A DNA stretch of 64,000 bases from Denitrobaculum sp965225735 (GCA_965225735.1 CBDDBN010000005.1:1-64000), one strand, 5' to 3'; counted from the first letter of the stretch, positions 36,301 through 44,609 are shown. Numbers and translations are program-made. Notes: generated from the letters alone by a model not told the origin.

Positions 36301-36389
36301 AAGCCGCTGTAGCTTTTGCCGTCAAAGGTGAAGTTCAGGCGCTTGGAGCGGTCGAGAAGACCGCCGTCTTTGAGGCGATAGCCGCTCAT
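33375..36389 (-). CDS. soxA: Sarcosine oxidase alpha subunit
   Basis: Large subunit, 1004 residues, of normal family length. The N-terminal part has a ferredoxin-like beta-grasp domain (about 15-100, FTFDGKSYSGFQGDTLASAL). A NAD/FAD-binding Rossmann region follows with CDVLVVGAGPAGLSAAL (about 168-184). The C-terminal half is a GcvT-like tetrahydrofolate-binding domain (about 600-1000). It probably binds NAD+ and folate. The start overlaps the soxD stop by four bases and its end overlaps soxG by eight, so translation is coupled. Confidence 0.96.
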   Translation of the reverse strand: MSGYRLKDGGLLDRSKRLNFTFDGKSYSGFQGDTLASALLANGVSLFGRSFKYHRPRGVYSAGPEEPNALVTLRTGGRAEPNTKATVIELYDGLEAQSQNRWPSLQHDLLSINQLAGPMLVAGFYYKTFMGPTRKAWMLYEHFIRKAAGLGEAAKEPDPDRYEKSNLFCDVLVVGAGPAGLSAALTAARSGARVVLADENPAAGGTLVGETEESIDGEPAQAWVSKILAELTALPNVTFMPRTTVYGYYDHNILGAVERVSDHLATPEKHKPRQKHWTIRAASVVLATGAIERPFVFDGNDIPGVMLADAARSFAKRQGVAVGRKIAVFTNNDSAYRTALELKAAGVEIVAIVDPRDALSDALTGAAQAQGIRLLTGHVVTGARGGKKLTTVEIAPFDPASQTVGESLEWIEADCLAVSAGWTPTIHLASQAGDKPVFDPEIASFVPGKALQDWRAAGACNGNFSLADCLSAGLASGAAAASDAGFATTAPEAPAVSLPAHLEADGSLYPLWEIKRPNGRKGKKFVDLQHDVTAEDVRLAQREGFESVEHLKRYTTLGMAADQGKTSNVNGLALMAAALERSIPEVGTTRFRPPYTPVAIGALGGRETGAHLAPVRRTPMHELHVKAGADMLTAGQWMRPQVYRESGEDVFAAYVREAKAVREGVGMVDVSTLGKIDVQGPDAQEFLNRVYSNGFKTLAVGKARYGLMLREDGIVYDDGTTWRLGETQYLMTTTTANAAGVLAHLEFLLATVWPEMRVQVTSVTEQWAGVAVAGPKSRALLQSVIKDLDLSDDGLPFMGVQPGTLEGIPVLVARLSFSGELAFEVYTGANYGAGLWEKLTAAGKAFDLVPYGTEALGTLRIEKGHVAGPELDGRTTAKDLGLGGMASRKKHYIGRVLMEREALNEDTRLGLVGVVSRNGTPLRAGSHLVEGQNAEQPGRSLGHVSSTTYSPAIDKFVALALLEGGFEPNADRELFAADPLRGGHDPVQIVHPCFFDKDGSRMHV

Positions 36390-36691
36390 TCCGCAACCTC
36401 CTCTTTTCCGGCAGCATCGCCTTGCGAAACCTTAGCCCAAGGCCCCACCAATCCCGCGCTTTCGACTTCGTGGGTCACCACGTTGCGCCGCAGCTTGATC
36501 CAGGCGCGGCAACCGCCGGTGTGTTGCCAATACTCGAGGTGTGGTCCGCGCGGATTTTCCCGGTTGTAGACGAAGTGGTTCCAAACCTGGAGATCGGTCT
36601 CGTCCATGGCCGGGCGCGTGATGGTCGCGTCGCCGCCGTAGGTGAATTCACCCAGGTCGCGTTCGCCACAGATGGGACAGGGAATACGCAT
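36386..36691 (-). CDS. soxD: Sarcosine oxidase delta subunit
   Basis: A 101-residue subunit with the family N-terminus MRIPCPICGERDLGEFTYGG. The close Cys pair (CPIC) and a later Cys/His near residues 61-64 (GGCRA, with HTG) make a zinc site likely. RENPRGPHLEYWQHTGGC is diagnostic. It lies 29 bases after soxB and overlaps soxA by four. Confidence 0.95.
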   Translation of the reverse strand: MRIPCPICGERDLGEFTYGGDATITRPAMDETDLQVWNHFVYNRENPRGPHLEYWQHTGGCRAWIKLRRNVVTHEVESAGLVGPWAKVSQGDAAGKEEVAE

Positions 36692-36720
36692 AGAGGAATC
36701 CTCAGTTCAAAGAGACTTGT

Positions 36721-37983
36721 TTAGTGCAGGCGCGGGGTGGGGCCCGCGCCGCGCTCGTCGATCACCCGGCCCTGATGGAAACGCTCCAGGGTGAAGTCCA
36801 CGTTGAAGGCGTGGGGCTCGTCTTTCGCAATGGTCCAGGCGAAGCACCAACCCGAGGCCGGCGTTGCTTTGAAGCCGCCATAACACCAGCCGGCATTGAG
36901 ATAGAGCCCGTCCAAAGGCCCGGTCGTGATAATCGGGCTGCCGTCCATGGACATATCCATGATGCCGCCCCAGTGACGCAGCAGCCGCAGGCGGCTGAGC
37001 GCGGGGAACATGGCTAAGGCTTCCGCTGCGACATGCTCGATGATGGGCAGATTGCCGCGCTGGGCGTAAGAGTTATAGCCGTCGATATCGCCACCAAAGA
37101 CGAGGCCGCCTTTATCCGACTGAGAGATGTAAAGGTGCCCGGCGCCGAAAGTCACCACCGTGTCGATCAGAGGCTTCAGCGGCTCGGAGACGAAGGCCTG
37201 CAGGACATGGCTCTCGATCGGCAGGGTTTCGACCCCGGCGCTGCGCATGACCGCGCTGGTGTTGCCGGCAACGGCAACCCCGACCTTCTTGGCGCGGATA
37301 TCGCCTTTTGTGGTTTTGACGCCGGTGACCCGGCCTTTGTCGTCGAAAAGGAATCCGGTGGTTTCGCACTGCTCGATGATATCGACGCCCCGATCGCTTG
37401 CGCCGCGGGCATAGCCCCAGGCCACGGCATCATGCCGGGCCGTTCCACCGCGTGGTTGCAGCAGGCCGCCCATGATCGGAAAGCGGGCGTTGGCCGAAAC
37501 GTCCAGTCCGGGCACGAAGCGCGCCACTTCATCTCGGCTCAACAACTCGGCGTCGACACCCTGCAGACGCATGGAGTTGCCCCGGCGAGAGAAAGCGTCG
37601 ATCTGGGCCGGTGAATGCGCCAGATTGAGAACGCCCCGCGAGGAGAACATGACGTTGTAATTCAGGTCTTGTGACAGGCCTTCCCAGAGTTTCATGCTCC
37701 ATTCGTAAAAGCGCGTGTTGGAGGGCAGCATATAGTTGGAGCGCACGATGGTGGTATTGCGACCCACATTGCCGCCGCCCAGCCAGCCTTTTTCGATCAC
37801 GGCCACATTGGTGATGCCATGCTCCTTGGCCAGGTAATAGGCGGTTGCCAGGCCATGGCCGCCGCCGCCGACGATGATGACATCGTATTCCGGCTTCGGA
37901 TCGGGCGAGCGCCAGGCGCGCTGCCAGCCCTGATGGCCGGTCATGGCGTTTTTGACCAGGGAGAAAACCGAATAATTGCCCAT
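36721..37983 (-). CDS. soxB: Sarcosine oxidase beta subunit
   Basis: Catalytic FAD subunit of the DAO family; it also carries the covalent flavin in this enzyme. ATG 37983 gives 420 residues; a GTG three codons upstream is possible. The dinucleotide motif DVIIVGGGGHGLATAYYLA lies near residue 33. The ending WCYGGFKATPASGW is the conserved C-terminal active-site loop. It is the first gene of soxBDAG, so the promoter lies in the 508 bases up to the tRNA gene. Confidence 0.95.
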   Translation of the reverse strand: MGNYSVFSLVKNAMTGHQGWQRAWRSPDPKPEYDVIIVGGGGHGLATAYYLAKEHGITNVAVIEKGWLGGGNVGRNTTIVRSNYMLPSNTRFYEWSMKLWEGLSQDLNYNVMFSSRGVLNLAHSPAQIDAFSRRGNSMRLQGVDAELLSRDEVARFVPGLDVSANARFPIMGGLLQPRGGTARHDAVAWGYARGASDRGVDIIEQCETTGFLFDDKGRVTGVKTTKGDIRAKKVGVAVAGNTSAVMRSAGVETLPIESHVLQAFVSEPLKPLIDTVVTFGAGHLYISQSDKGGLVFGGDIDGYNSYAQRGNLPIIEHVAAEALAMFPALSRLRLLRHWGGIMDMSMDGSPIITTGPLDGLYLNAGWCYGGFKATPASGWCFAWTIAKDEPHAFNVDFTLERFHQGRVIDERGAGPTPRLH

Positions 37984-38491
37984 CTTCACCACATCCCGAT
38001 TTCAGGCATGCTGAACACGCATGCTTCCAGCAACCGGTTTTCGGGAGGCAGATCCCGGAGATGCCGCCGCCTTCGGCATCCGATCGCTGTTTCTTTTGTT
38101 CTTTTGGAGGCTCTTGGCAGGCCATTGCGCAAGAGCGGCGATCACAGAGATTAACCGGGAAAGCCCCCCTCGACGACAGCATTAGTATTTTCGTTCACTA
38201 AAATCGCTATGGCCGATATGCGGCGCCGAGGAGTCGGTGGCCAGGGTTGTAGGTTTTGTCTTGTTGCCAAGAGCCGGAAGTCTTGAAATCGCCAGCGGGC
38301 GGACTTCGTTCAAGATGGTCGGAAACGCCGAAAATGGGCCTATTGACCGGCCAATTTTGGCGGAATTGCTGGCCCGCACAGCCCCAGACCGGCAGCGTAA
38401 ATTTTCTGTCATTCAGGGGCTTGCACAGGCGGCAGGCTTAAAGTAGTGTCCGCCCCGCTTCACCAAGAAGCTGCAACCTCGGTTGCCCGGC
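37984..38491. promoter_or_regulatory. 508-base region upstream of soxB
   Basis: No gene is convincing here; short overlapping frames in both directions lack codon or motif support. Two copies of gcatgc lie at 38006-38011 and 38019-38024, just upstream of soxB. A hairpin, gatgccg (38060-38066) with cggcatc (38074-38080), follows. These could belong to the soxB leader or operator. The right end leads into the tRNA gene. Confidence 0.4.
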
Positions 38492-38568
38492 GTGCCCGTA
38501 GCTCAACTGGATAGAGCACCTGACTACGAATCAGGAGGTTTGGGGTTCGAATCCCTACGGGCGCGCCA
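38492..38568 (+). tRNA. tRNA-Arg (anticodon ACG)
   Basis: A 77-base cloverleaf with encoded CCA. The acceptor gtgcccg pairs with cgggcgc (one G-U pair). The anticodon stem is cctga/tcagg with loop ctacgaa, giving anticodon ACG at 38526-38528, which reads CGN arginine codons after A-to-I editing. The T-arm has ggttcgaat. The 3' end gCCA is complete. No integrase or repeated tRNA end is seen next to it. Confidence 0.97.
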
Positions 38569-38679
38569 TTTCTCTCGAAATGACCAGATTTCAACTAAAA
38601 TCTCACGACGAACTTGGTTCGGATGAGCGACGTTTCTCATTGTCAGGCGTTTATGGCCGCAGTGTTCTCCTTGACTGCC

Positions 38680-38714
38680 CTCTAAAAATACATGAAATTA
38701 ATGTGTTTTTAGAG
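38680..38714. promoter_or_regulatory. 14-bp inverted repeat in the response-regulator leader
   Basis: Arms ctctaaaaatacat (38680-38693) and atgtgtttttagag (38701-38714) pair along 14 positions, with one U-G pair if transcribed and a seven-base loop. It ends 46 bases before the ATG of the response-regulator gene. It could be an operator, or an RNA hairpin in the leader. A/T-rich arms and no following T-run make a terminator less likely. Confidence 0.55.
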
Positions 38715-38760
38715 GTTGTTGAAGTTTTGATGACCAAGCCTGACTGCGAGGACCAGAAAC

Positions 38761-39198
38761 ATGAGTGCGGTGCTGGCTCAGCAGGAAATCAGCGTTCTGC
38801 TGGTAGACGACGATCAAGTCGATATCCACACCCTGATCCGTTCGATCCAGACCGCTGGTGTTCCGGCTCAGATTCATGTCGCCAAGGAAGGTCGTGAAGC
38901 ACTCGATAAGCTGCGTGGTGAAGGCGGACGCGGCAGTGTCCCAAAACCGACCATCGTACTGCTCGATCTGAATATGCCACAGATGGGTGGTATTGAGTTC
39001 CTCAAACAGCTTCGGAACGATCCGACACTCTCAAAAACAGTTGTCTTCGTTTTATCGGATTCAAAGTCGGAGGAAAGCATTCAAGCGGCATATTCCTACA
39101 ACATCGCCGGCTACATTGAGAAACCGACGACAAGCTGGGAAAGCCTCGATGCCATGCTCATGCTCCAGCGCTACTGCCGTATGGTCGCATTGCCCTGA
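38761..39198 (+). CDS. Single-domain response regulator (Rcp1-like receiver)
   Basis: A 145-residue stand-alone receiver. The acidic cluster DDD (16-18), phosphoacceptor Asp69 in LLDLNMP, Ser99 and Lys121 in EKP are all intact. No output domain follows. The length and the extended loop between beta2 and beta3 resemble phytochrome-associated Rcp1-type regulators. No kinase is adjacent; the partner could be the orphan kinase at 19.5-21 kb or another elsewhere. It is isolated between a tRNA gene and a convergent aldolase gene. Confidence 0.92.
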   Translation: MSAVLAQQEISVLLVDDDQVDIHTLIRSIQTAGVPAQIHVAKEGREALDKLRGEGGRGSVPKPTIVLLDLNMPQMGGIEFLKQLRNDPTLSKTVVFVLSDSKSEESIQAAYSYNIAGYIEKPTTSWESLDAMLMLQRYCRMVALP

Positions 39199-39255
39199 CG
39201 CGTCAAAATTTTCTATAGAACGCGGCTTCAAGGTTTTTAGCAGAAAACGGTGCGC

Positions 39256-40029
39256 TCAATCCTCGGCATTCGCCGCCTTCACATAGCCCACTAATTTCTG
39301 CACAACGCGCTTCAATTGCAGCACATCAAAGTCAGCGAAGATTCGGTAGCCACGTTCGCGCAGTCGCCCGATGCTTTCTTCAGAGTCCGCAAGGGCGCCG
39401 CCGCCAAGCGGGATACCTGCTTGCCTGGCTGCCTCTTCGATTTTCTCGACGGCAGCAAGGAAATCGGGGTGGTCGAACTGGCCGGAGACACCGAGCGATG
39501 TTGAAAGGTCGAAGGGTGCGAGGATTGCCATGTCCACGCCGTCAACCGCAAAGATCTCCTCGACACATTCGACAGCTTCGGCGGTTTCGATCAACAGACA
39601 ACAGACAGTTTTGTCGCCAAATTTCGGCAAATACTCGAAAGGCGCGACATCCCAGCGCGAATGGGCGACAAACGGACCCCAGCCCCGATTGCCCCTTGGC
39701 GGATAGCGCAGTGAGGCGACGCAGGCTTCGGCGTCAGCGACCGTTTTGACCAGCGGGAAAAGAATACCCTCTGCCCCCATGTCGAGTGCGATTTTCACGT
39801 TGGCCGGATTGTGATCGACAACGCGAACCATTGGCGCGCAAGGGAAGCCCTGAGTTGCTGCGATCATCGCATGCAGTGTTTCATTATTTGTGGCGGCATG
39901 CTCGCGATCGATGATGACGATATCGACACCGGTCGAGGCCACGGCCTGCGCCAGAGTCGGCGAGGGAATGATACAGAACTCGGCGGACAACAAGCGCGTT
40001 CGATCTGCCAGCTTTTCTTTGAGCTCCAT
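39256..40029 (-). CDS. HpcH/HpaI-family class II aldolase
   Basis: A 257-residue metal-dependent aldolase of the HpcH/HpaI family, which splits 4-hydroxy-2-oxo acids to pyruvate and an aldehyde. Seen: VDIVIIDREHAATN (the conserved Asp/Glu-His region), GAEGILFPLVKT with the metal-binding environment, RGNRGWGPF and a LLIETAEAVECVEEI segment with the metal-ligand Glu. It is a single gene, convergent with the response regulator. The natural substrate is unknown. Confidence 0.9.
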   Translation of the reverse strand: MELKEKLADRTRLLSAEFCIIPSPTLAQAVASTGVDIVIIDREHAATNNETLHAMIAATQGFPCAPMVRVVDHNPANVKIALDMGAEGILFPLVKTVADAEACVASLRYPPRGNRGWGPFVAHSRWDVAPFEYLPKFGDKTVCCLLIETAEAVECVEEIFAVDGVDMAILAPFDLSTSLGVSGQFDHPDFLAAVEKIEEAARQAGIPLGGGALADSEESIGRLRERGYRIFADFDVLQLKRVVQKLVGYVKAANAED

Positions 40030-40199
40030 GACTATTTCCCTTGTTCCTGAGATCTTCGAATAAGATCGGCTGCCATTGGTGAGCTTCTTCGCGCTTTAAA
40101 GGCGGTTCGCATGAGCGCTACGGCGAGTTTCACGTTCTGCGTCGCTTTGTCGGCGTGGATGAGGAGCGTGAACAGCTGCTATGCGCAGGCTTGGCAGCT

Positions 40200-40547
40200 C
40201 TACTCCGGTTCGTAGTAAGCGGTAGAGACATCGCCGAGCACATGGGTGTAGGTGCCTTCGAATTCCTCTTCGGAAATTCGGACAAATTCCCACTTCCCAA
40301 GGCTGTCCTCGTATTCGAACTTACTATCGAGGGAGCCGGTGTAGTTCATGTCCATACAATTGACCTGGCGGCAGTGGGACACCTCGCAGTAGGTCAGCGT
40401 CTTATCCGCTTTCAGGACAAGTTTGGTATAGATCGGAGTCTCGAACTCACCTTCCCAGACGCCAACGAATTTTTCGTCTTTCGCCAGGGCGGGACTGGCT
40501 AGAAGGATCCCGATCAGGGCTGCTGGAGCGCAGAGCCGCATTTCCAT
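40200..40547 (-). CDS. Small secreted protein of unknown family
   Basis: A 115-residue protein with a signal peptide (about residues 1-22, LCAPAALIGILLASPALA). The mature part has short beta-rich segments and two Cys (SHCRQVNCM region). No CxxCH heme motif is present, so it is not a c-type cytochrome. It begins seven bases after the flavocytochrome-c-like gene ends, so it is probably co-transcribed. A role as a small partner of the flavoprotein is only a guess. Confidence 0.6.
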   Translation of the reverse strand: MEMRLCAPAALIGILLASPALAKDEKFVGVWEGEFETPIYTKLVLKADKTLTYCEVSHCRQVNCMDMNYTGSLDSKFEYEDSLGKWEFVRISEEEFEGTYTHVLGDVSTAYYEPE

Positions 40548-40553
40548 TCTCCT

Positions 40554-41822
40554 CTAACCGAACATATCAGATGTGATGGCATCGTACCAAGCGAGCGATT
40601 CTTCAAAGGTGTCCTTGCGAATCTCGGGGCTTTCCTTGCGCTGAGAAACAAAGCCTTCGATCCGCTTTATGCCTTCGGGTGTTGCCTCGTATTCCGCGCC
40701 GATTTTCACGCTGTCGTCCGTTGCCAGAAGAGACCAGCAGGTGTTGAAAAAGGCCGGGGTAGGGGCCTTCTTCCCGGTGAAGCGCTCCACGATCGCATCG
40801 ACGCAGACCAGGGCTTGGGAATGCGCTGAGAAGGCTGACTTGGGCATGTCTCCCTGCGCCGCCGCATCGCCCAGGACATAGACATTCTCGTCGAGTTTCG
40901 AGCGCAGGTCATAGGCGTGCACCGGCGCCCAGCCATCGACGGTTATCCCAGCCAGATGTGCGATCTTGCCGGCTCTTTGCGCGGGAATGACGTTACATGC
41001 GTCCACCTTGACGGTTTCGCCGTCGAGTTTGATCGTCATGCCCTTGGGGTCGACCTCGAAGGTGGAGAGGTCGACGTCCGAATTCATATCGATCATGCCC
41101 TTGTAGTATCTGCGCCAGGCCTGGCGGAACAAAGACATCTTCGAAAAGAGCGGTTTCGGATCGGCGATAATGATCTTTGCCGTGGGATTGGTTTGCTTCA
41201 AAAGATGCGCGACTGTGGTGACACGTTCGTAAGGTCCGGGAGGGCAGCGATAACTACCCTGAGGCGGGACGATGGCAAAGACGCCACCGGGCGGCATAGC
41301 GTCGATCTGTTTGCGCAGCAACGCGACGGCATCGCCTCCTTGATAGGCGTGAGGCATTCTCTCCTGATCGTCGATTGTCCAACCCTGAACCGATCCTTCG
41401 ACGAAGTCGATTCCAGGCGCAAGGATAAGCGCGTCATACTTAAGAGATCCGTCGGAGAGTTTGACTTCCCTGGCGTCCCTATCGACGCCCAGTGCCCGAT
41501 CGTAAATGACCTTGATGCCTTCTGAAGCCAGGCGGCTGTAGCTGTGGGTTAGCGTGTCGAACGGGCGAAAACCGCCCAAGTAGTGGTTCGAAAAGAAGCA
41601 GCACTGATAGTTTTTGTTCGCTTCAACGAGTGTGACGTCGATCTTACCCTCGGACCGGGCAACGATGTGCCTGGCCGCCGAGGCGCCTCCCGCGCCGCCG
41701 CCGATAACAACCACATGCGGCTTGGCACCTTGTGCGGCCGTGCTGTGGCTCCAGGCAGCGGTTCCAAGGGTCAGGGTGGCCAGGCTGGTGCCAACAAATT
41801 CTCGTCTGTTTTGTTTTGCCAT
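40554..41822 (-). CDS. Tat-exported flavoprotein of the flavocytochrome c sulfide dehydrogenase family
   Basis: A 422-residue FAD protein. The N-terminus has a twin-arginine signal, RREFVGTSLATLTLG. The mature part starts with an FAD site VVIGGGAGGASAARHI, continues with two nucleotide-type halves, and ends in the FCSD flavin-binding C-terminal region (ALVCVDAIVERFTGKK and later helix). The CCF segment (YQCCFFSN) and a downstream Cys (GSYRCPPGP) fit the redox pair used in sulfide oxidation. No cytochrome c gene is next to it. ATG 41822 has GGGGGA upstream. It may oxidise sulfide or a related sulfur compound in the periplasm. Confidence 0.82.
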   Translation of the reverse strand: MAKQNRREFVGTSLATLTLGTAAWSHSTAAQGAKPHVVVIGGGAGGASAARHIVARSEGKIDVTLVEANKNYQCCFFSNHYLGGFRPFDTLTHSYSRLASEGIKVIYDRALGVDRDAREVKLSDGSLKYDALILAPGIDFVEGSVQGWTIDDQERMPHAYQGGDAVALLRKQIDAMPPGGVFAIVPPQGSYRCPPGPYERVTTVAHLLKQTNPTAKIIIADPKPLFSKMSLFRQAWRRYYKGMIDMNSDVDLSTFEVDPKGMTIKLDGETVKVDACNVIPAQRAGKIAHLAGITVDGWAPVHAYDLRSKLDENVYVLGDAAAQGDMPKSAFSAHSQALVCVDAIVERFTGKKAPTPAFFNTCWSLLATDDSVKIGAEYEATPEGIKRIEGFVSQRKESPEIRKDTFEESLAWYDAITSDMFG

Positions 41823-41920
41823 TCTGTTGTCCCCCAAGGCCTGACCTGTTCACCCATGCGGTTATAGCGAAATGCGGTTTTATCGAATCGAATTTTGAGT
41901 CCAATTGAACGCATTTTGCT

Positions 41921-42676
41921 CTAGTGGAAATACATACCGCCACATACGTTGAGCGCTTGACCCGTTACGTAAGCCGACAGATCGGAGGCGAAGAAAACGG
42001 CGGGACCGACCACGTCCTTGGGGTCGCCGAGGCGCTTGAGCGATGTCGATTGAGACCACTTGTCGATCTCCTCCTGGCTGCCCAGTTTGTTCATCGCCAT
42101 TTCGGTCAGGATGATGCCTGGGCAAATCGCGTTGACCGTGATGCCATCGGTGCCGACCTCCTGCGCGTACACACGGGTTAGGGTGACCACTGTGGCTTTG
42201 GTCGCTGCATAGTGACCTTCCGTCGGGATACCTTGACGGGCCGCGAGTGATGCGATGTTAATGATCCGCCCGCTCTTCCGCGCGCGCATCTGCGGCAGGA
42301 TGGCGTTCGTGCAGAGCAGAACGCCTTTCGCGTTTACATCGAAGTGCGCATCCCAAGATTTTTCATCGAGATCTTCCAGGTGGGAGGCCATCAGAATACC
42401 GGCATTGTTGACCAGAATGTCGATCTGGCCCATCGCCGCGGTTGCCTCGGCGATCCCCGCCTCGACTTTGGCCTTGTCCGTCACATCGAGTTCGACCAGT
42501 GCGCATTGCCGGCCGGCGGCTTCCACCCCGGCTTTGACGCGCGCTTTTGCGTCGTCCTGACCCTGCAGGTCGGCGATCACGATGTTGGCGCCGGCGTCGG
42601 CTAAGCCTTGAGCAAGCGCAGCGCCAATCCCGCGGGATGCACCGGTGATCAGCGCGGTTTTGTTTTCGAGGATCAT
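41921..42676 (-). CDS. SDR-family NAD(P)-dependent dehydrogenase
   Basis: A 251-residue classical short-chain dehydrogenase. TGASRGIGAAL is the nucleotide loop (residues 11-21), LVNNAG follows, and the catalytic Ser and YAATK lie around residues 142-159. Asp at the end of strand 2 (IADLQ) suggests a preference for NAD. It is the last gene of the sugar operon and overlaps the upstream PfkB gene by four bases, so it probably oxidises the imported sugar or polyol. The substrate is unknown. Confidence 0.92.
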   Translation of the reverse strand: MILENKTALITGASRGIGAALAQGLADAGANIVIADLQGQDDAKARVKAGVEAAGRQCALVELDVTDKAKVEAGIAEATAAMGQIDILVNNAGILMASHLEDLDEKSWDAHFDVNAKGVLLCTNAILPQMRARKSGRIINIASLAARQGIPTEGHYAATKATVVTLTRVYAQEVGTDGITVNAICPGIILTEMAMNKLGSQEEIDKWSQSTSLKRLGDPKDVVGPAVFFASDLSAYVTGQALNVCGGMYFH

Positions 42677-43629
42677 GTCGTCAGCTCCTTAAGCGGCCAT
42701 GTCGTCATGGCCTTTAGGGTCGCATCGAAGTCTGTGAGGATGCCCTGGCTGCCGAGCCCACAGGCGACGTGCGCGGCGACCGTGTTTGCGAAGCGGGCGC
42801 TTTCACGCAAGGACCAACCCTTTGCGAGGCCGGTAATGATACCGGCGGTAAAGCTGTCGCCGCATCCCGTGGTGTCCAGGACTTCGATCTGATGAGCAGG
42901 CAGTTGGAAGGCGTCTTCATTTTCCGGAAGGACGAAGACGCCGTCGCCTTCCAGAGTCAAAACAACGTTCTTTACGCCGCGTGCGCGGAACCAGGCAGCG
43001 ACTTCGGCCGGTGAGGTTGCGCCTGCCATGGCGCTGGCTTCGTCAATTGAGGGAACGAAATAATCGATATGGGGCAGCAGCGGTTCGACAAGGCGGATCG
43101 TTTCTTCGTTCGCGAGGATCAGGTCAAAGACGGTCGTCCGGCCAAGCTCTTTAGCGCGTGCCAGAAGATGTCGTGACGGCTCGCCGTCGAAGCTTGGTAA
43201 AAGACCGGTGCCGCCCAGGTGGAGAATGCTGGCATCCAATAGCTTTTCCATAACCGCTTCGGATGGCGAGAAAGTCTTCGATGCGCCAGGCACGAAGAAG
43301 GCAGCCCGCGCGCCATCTGAACCGATTGGCAGCATAGACATAGAGGTCTGTTGGCTCTTGGACCGTGATACCAGCTCGACGTTCATGCCTTTCGCAACCA
43401 TTTCAGACAGCAGCCAGTCGCCCATCGGGTCATGACCAACCTCGGCCGCGATCTGGACCTCGAGGCCCAACATGGCGCAGTCCAGAGCAGTGGCACCGGC
43501 AGTGCCCGCAACGGTCATGGTCATCTGCTCGACAAAGGTCGCGCCACCTTTGGGCGGCATGGCGTCGGCATGGGCGCAAAGTGTGTCCAAGACCAGGAAA
43601 CCGACAGCCGAAAGATCGTAAGAAGTCAC
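42673..43629 (-). CDS. PfkB-family carbohydrate kinase
   Basis: A 318-residue ribokinase-like sugar kinase. The C-terminal signature LDTTGCGDSFTAGIITGLAKG holds the catalytic Asp and anion hole; the second Gly-flanked position is Cys where Ala is common, which should not abolish activity. The N-terminal substrate side is VEQMTMTVAGTAGATALD, with a Gly-rich turn. It overlaps the SDR gene by four bases and lies three bases after the permease gene. It probably phosphorylates the imported sugar. Confidence 0.92.
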   Translation of the reverse strand: MTSYDLSAVGFLVLDTLCAHADAMPPKGGATFVEQMTMTVAGTAGATALDCAMLGLEVQIAAEVGHDPMGDWLLSEMVAKGMNVELVSRSKSQQTSMSMLPIGSDGARAAFFVPGASKTFSPSEAVMEKLLDASILHLGGTGLLPSFDGEPSRHLLARAKELGRTTVFDLILANEETIRLVEPLLPHIDYFVPSIDEASAMAGATSPAEVAAWFRARGVKNVVLTLEGDGVFVLPENEDAFQLPAHQIEVLDTTGCGDSFTAGIITGLAKGWSLRESARFANTVAAHVACGLGSQGILTDFDATLKAMTTWPLKELTT

Positions 43630-43632
43630 CGA

Positions 43633-44607
43633 TTACTCTCCGCGTTTTTGCAGGCCGAAGGATAGGGCGAGGACCACGAAGATCAACACGCCGATGCCGA
43701 CCTGCTGCCAGAAAAAATTCCAGCCGATCAAAAGGAGGCCGTTGCGCATAATCGCCAGCAGGAAGACGCCCATCAGAGTGCCGACGACGGATGGCCGCCG
43801 GTCAGAGGTCAGAGCCGTTCCGATGAAGGTTGCGCCGATGGCGTCGAGCAGAAAGGCGTCGCCCGAAAGGGGAATGTAGGACTTGACCTGCGACGACAAA
43901 AGAATGCCTGCGATGCCGCAGAGCAAGCTGCAATAGATGAAGACTTTCGAGAGTTCCCGGGGGACCCGTACACCGGAATAGAGCGCAACGCCGGGCTTGG
44001 CGCCCAGCATTGCCACATAGCGGCCAAAAACCATCTTATGCAGCAGGATGTAAACCACGACCGAGCAGCAAATGAAAATCCAGATCGGCAGTGCCAATCC
44101 CAGAATTTCTGTGTCCGAGATGGCGTGAAAGATCGGCGCATACTCTTCGGTGGTGAGTGTAATGGGTGTGCCGCCGTTCGTGGAAAGCCGTTGCACCGAG
44201 TTTCCGATAAAGAGAACGCCAAGCGTCGCGAGGAAAGCATTGACCTTCAGCTTGTTGATCAGAAAGGCATTAAGCGATCCGACGCAAAGCGCGGCAACCA
44301 GGCCTCCCGCCACGCCAAACACGGCGCTGTAGCCTGCGGCAAGAAGGGTAAAGAAAACGAGGGCGGACATGTCGACCGATACCCCGACCGAGAGATCGAT
44401 CCCGCCTGCAGCGATGACGATCGTCATACCGAGCGAGACGATGGCAAGCAGCACGACTTTGTTGGCAACGATGTTGTAGAAGTTCTCGAACGACAGGAAG
44501 CTTTCGGACGCAATCGAGAAAATCACGACGATGGCCGCGAAGGCGATGGGCAGGATGTAGTTGGACAGCCTGTCCAGAGTGATCTGCGGTTTCTTCGCGG
44601 TTTCCAT
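43633..44607 (-). CDS. Sugar ABC transporter permease (RbsC type)
   Basis: A 324-residue permease with 8-10 hydrophobic segments, of the ribose/xylose branched family. Typical features are GMTIVIAAGGIDLSVGVSV (residues about 59-77), then VNAFLATLGVLFIGNSVQRLS. Its partner permease lies upstream across two bases, a two-permease layout. It belongs to the binding protein-ATPase-permease-permease-PfkB-SDR operon. Confidence 0.94.
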   Translation of the reverse strand: METAKKPQITLDRLSNYILPIAFAAIVVIFSIASESFLSFENFYNIVANKVVLLAIVSLGMTIVIAAGGIDLSVGVSVDMSALVFFTLLAAGYSAVFGVAGGLVAALCVGSLNAFLINKLKVNAFLATLGVLFIGNSVQRLSTNGGTPITLTTEEYAPIFHAISDTEILGLALPIWIFICCSVVVYILLHKMVFGRYVAMLGAKPGVALYSGVRVPRELSKVFIYCSLLCGIAGILLSSQVKSYIPLSGDAFLLDAIGATFIGTALTSDRRPSVVGTLMGVFLLAIMRNGLLLIGWNFFWQQVGIGVLIFVVLALSFGLQKRGE

Positions 44608-44609
44608 GA

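Noticed and set aside
38182..38446. Overlapping small frames upstream of tRNA-Arg as genes
   Set aside because: They overlap on both strands, with no motif and no clear start; treated as non-coding.
38492..38568. tRNA-Arg as an integration site for an island
   Set aside because: No integrase gene and no repeated tRNA 3' end nearby in the window.
40200..40547. Small secreted protein as the cytochrome partner of the flavoprotein
   Set aside because: No CxxCH heme-binding motif; the two Cys are five residues apart with no His next to the second.
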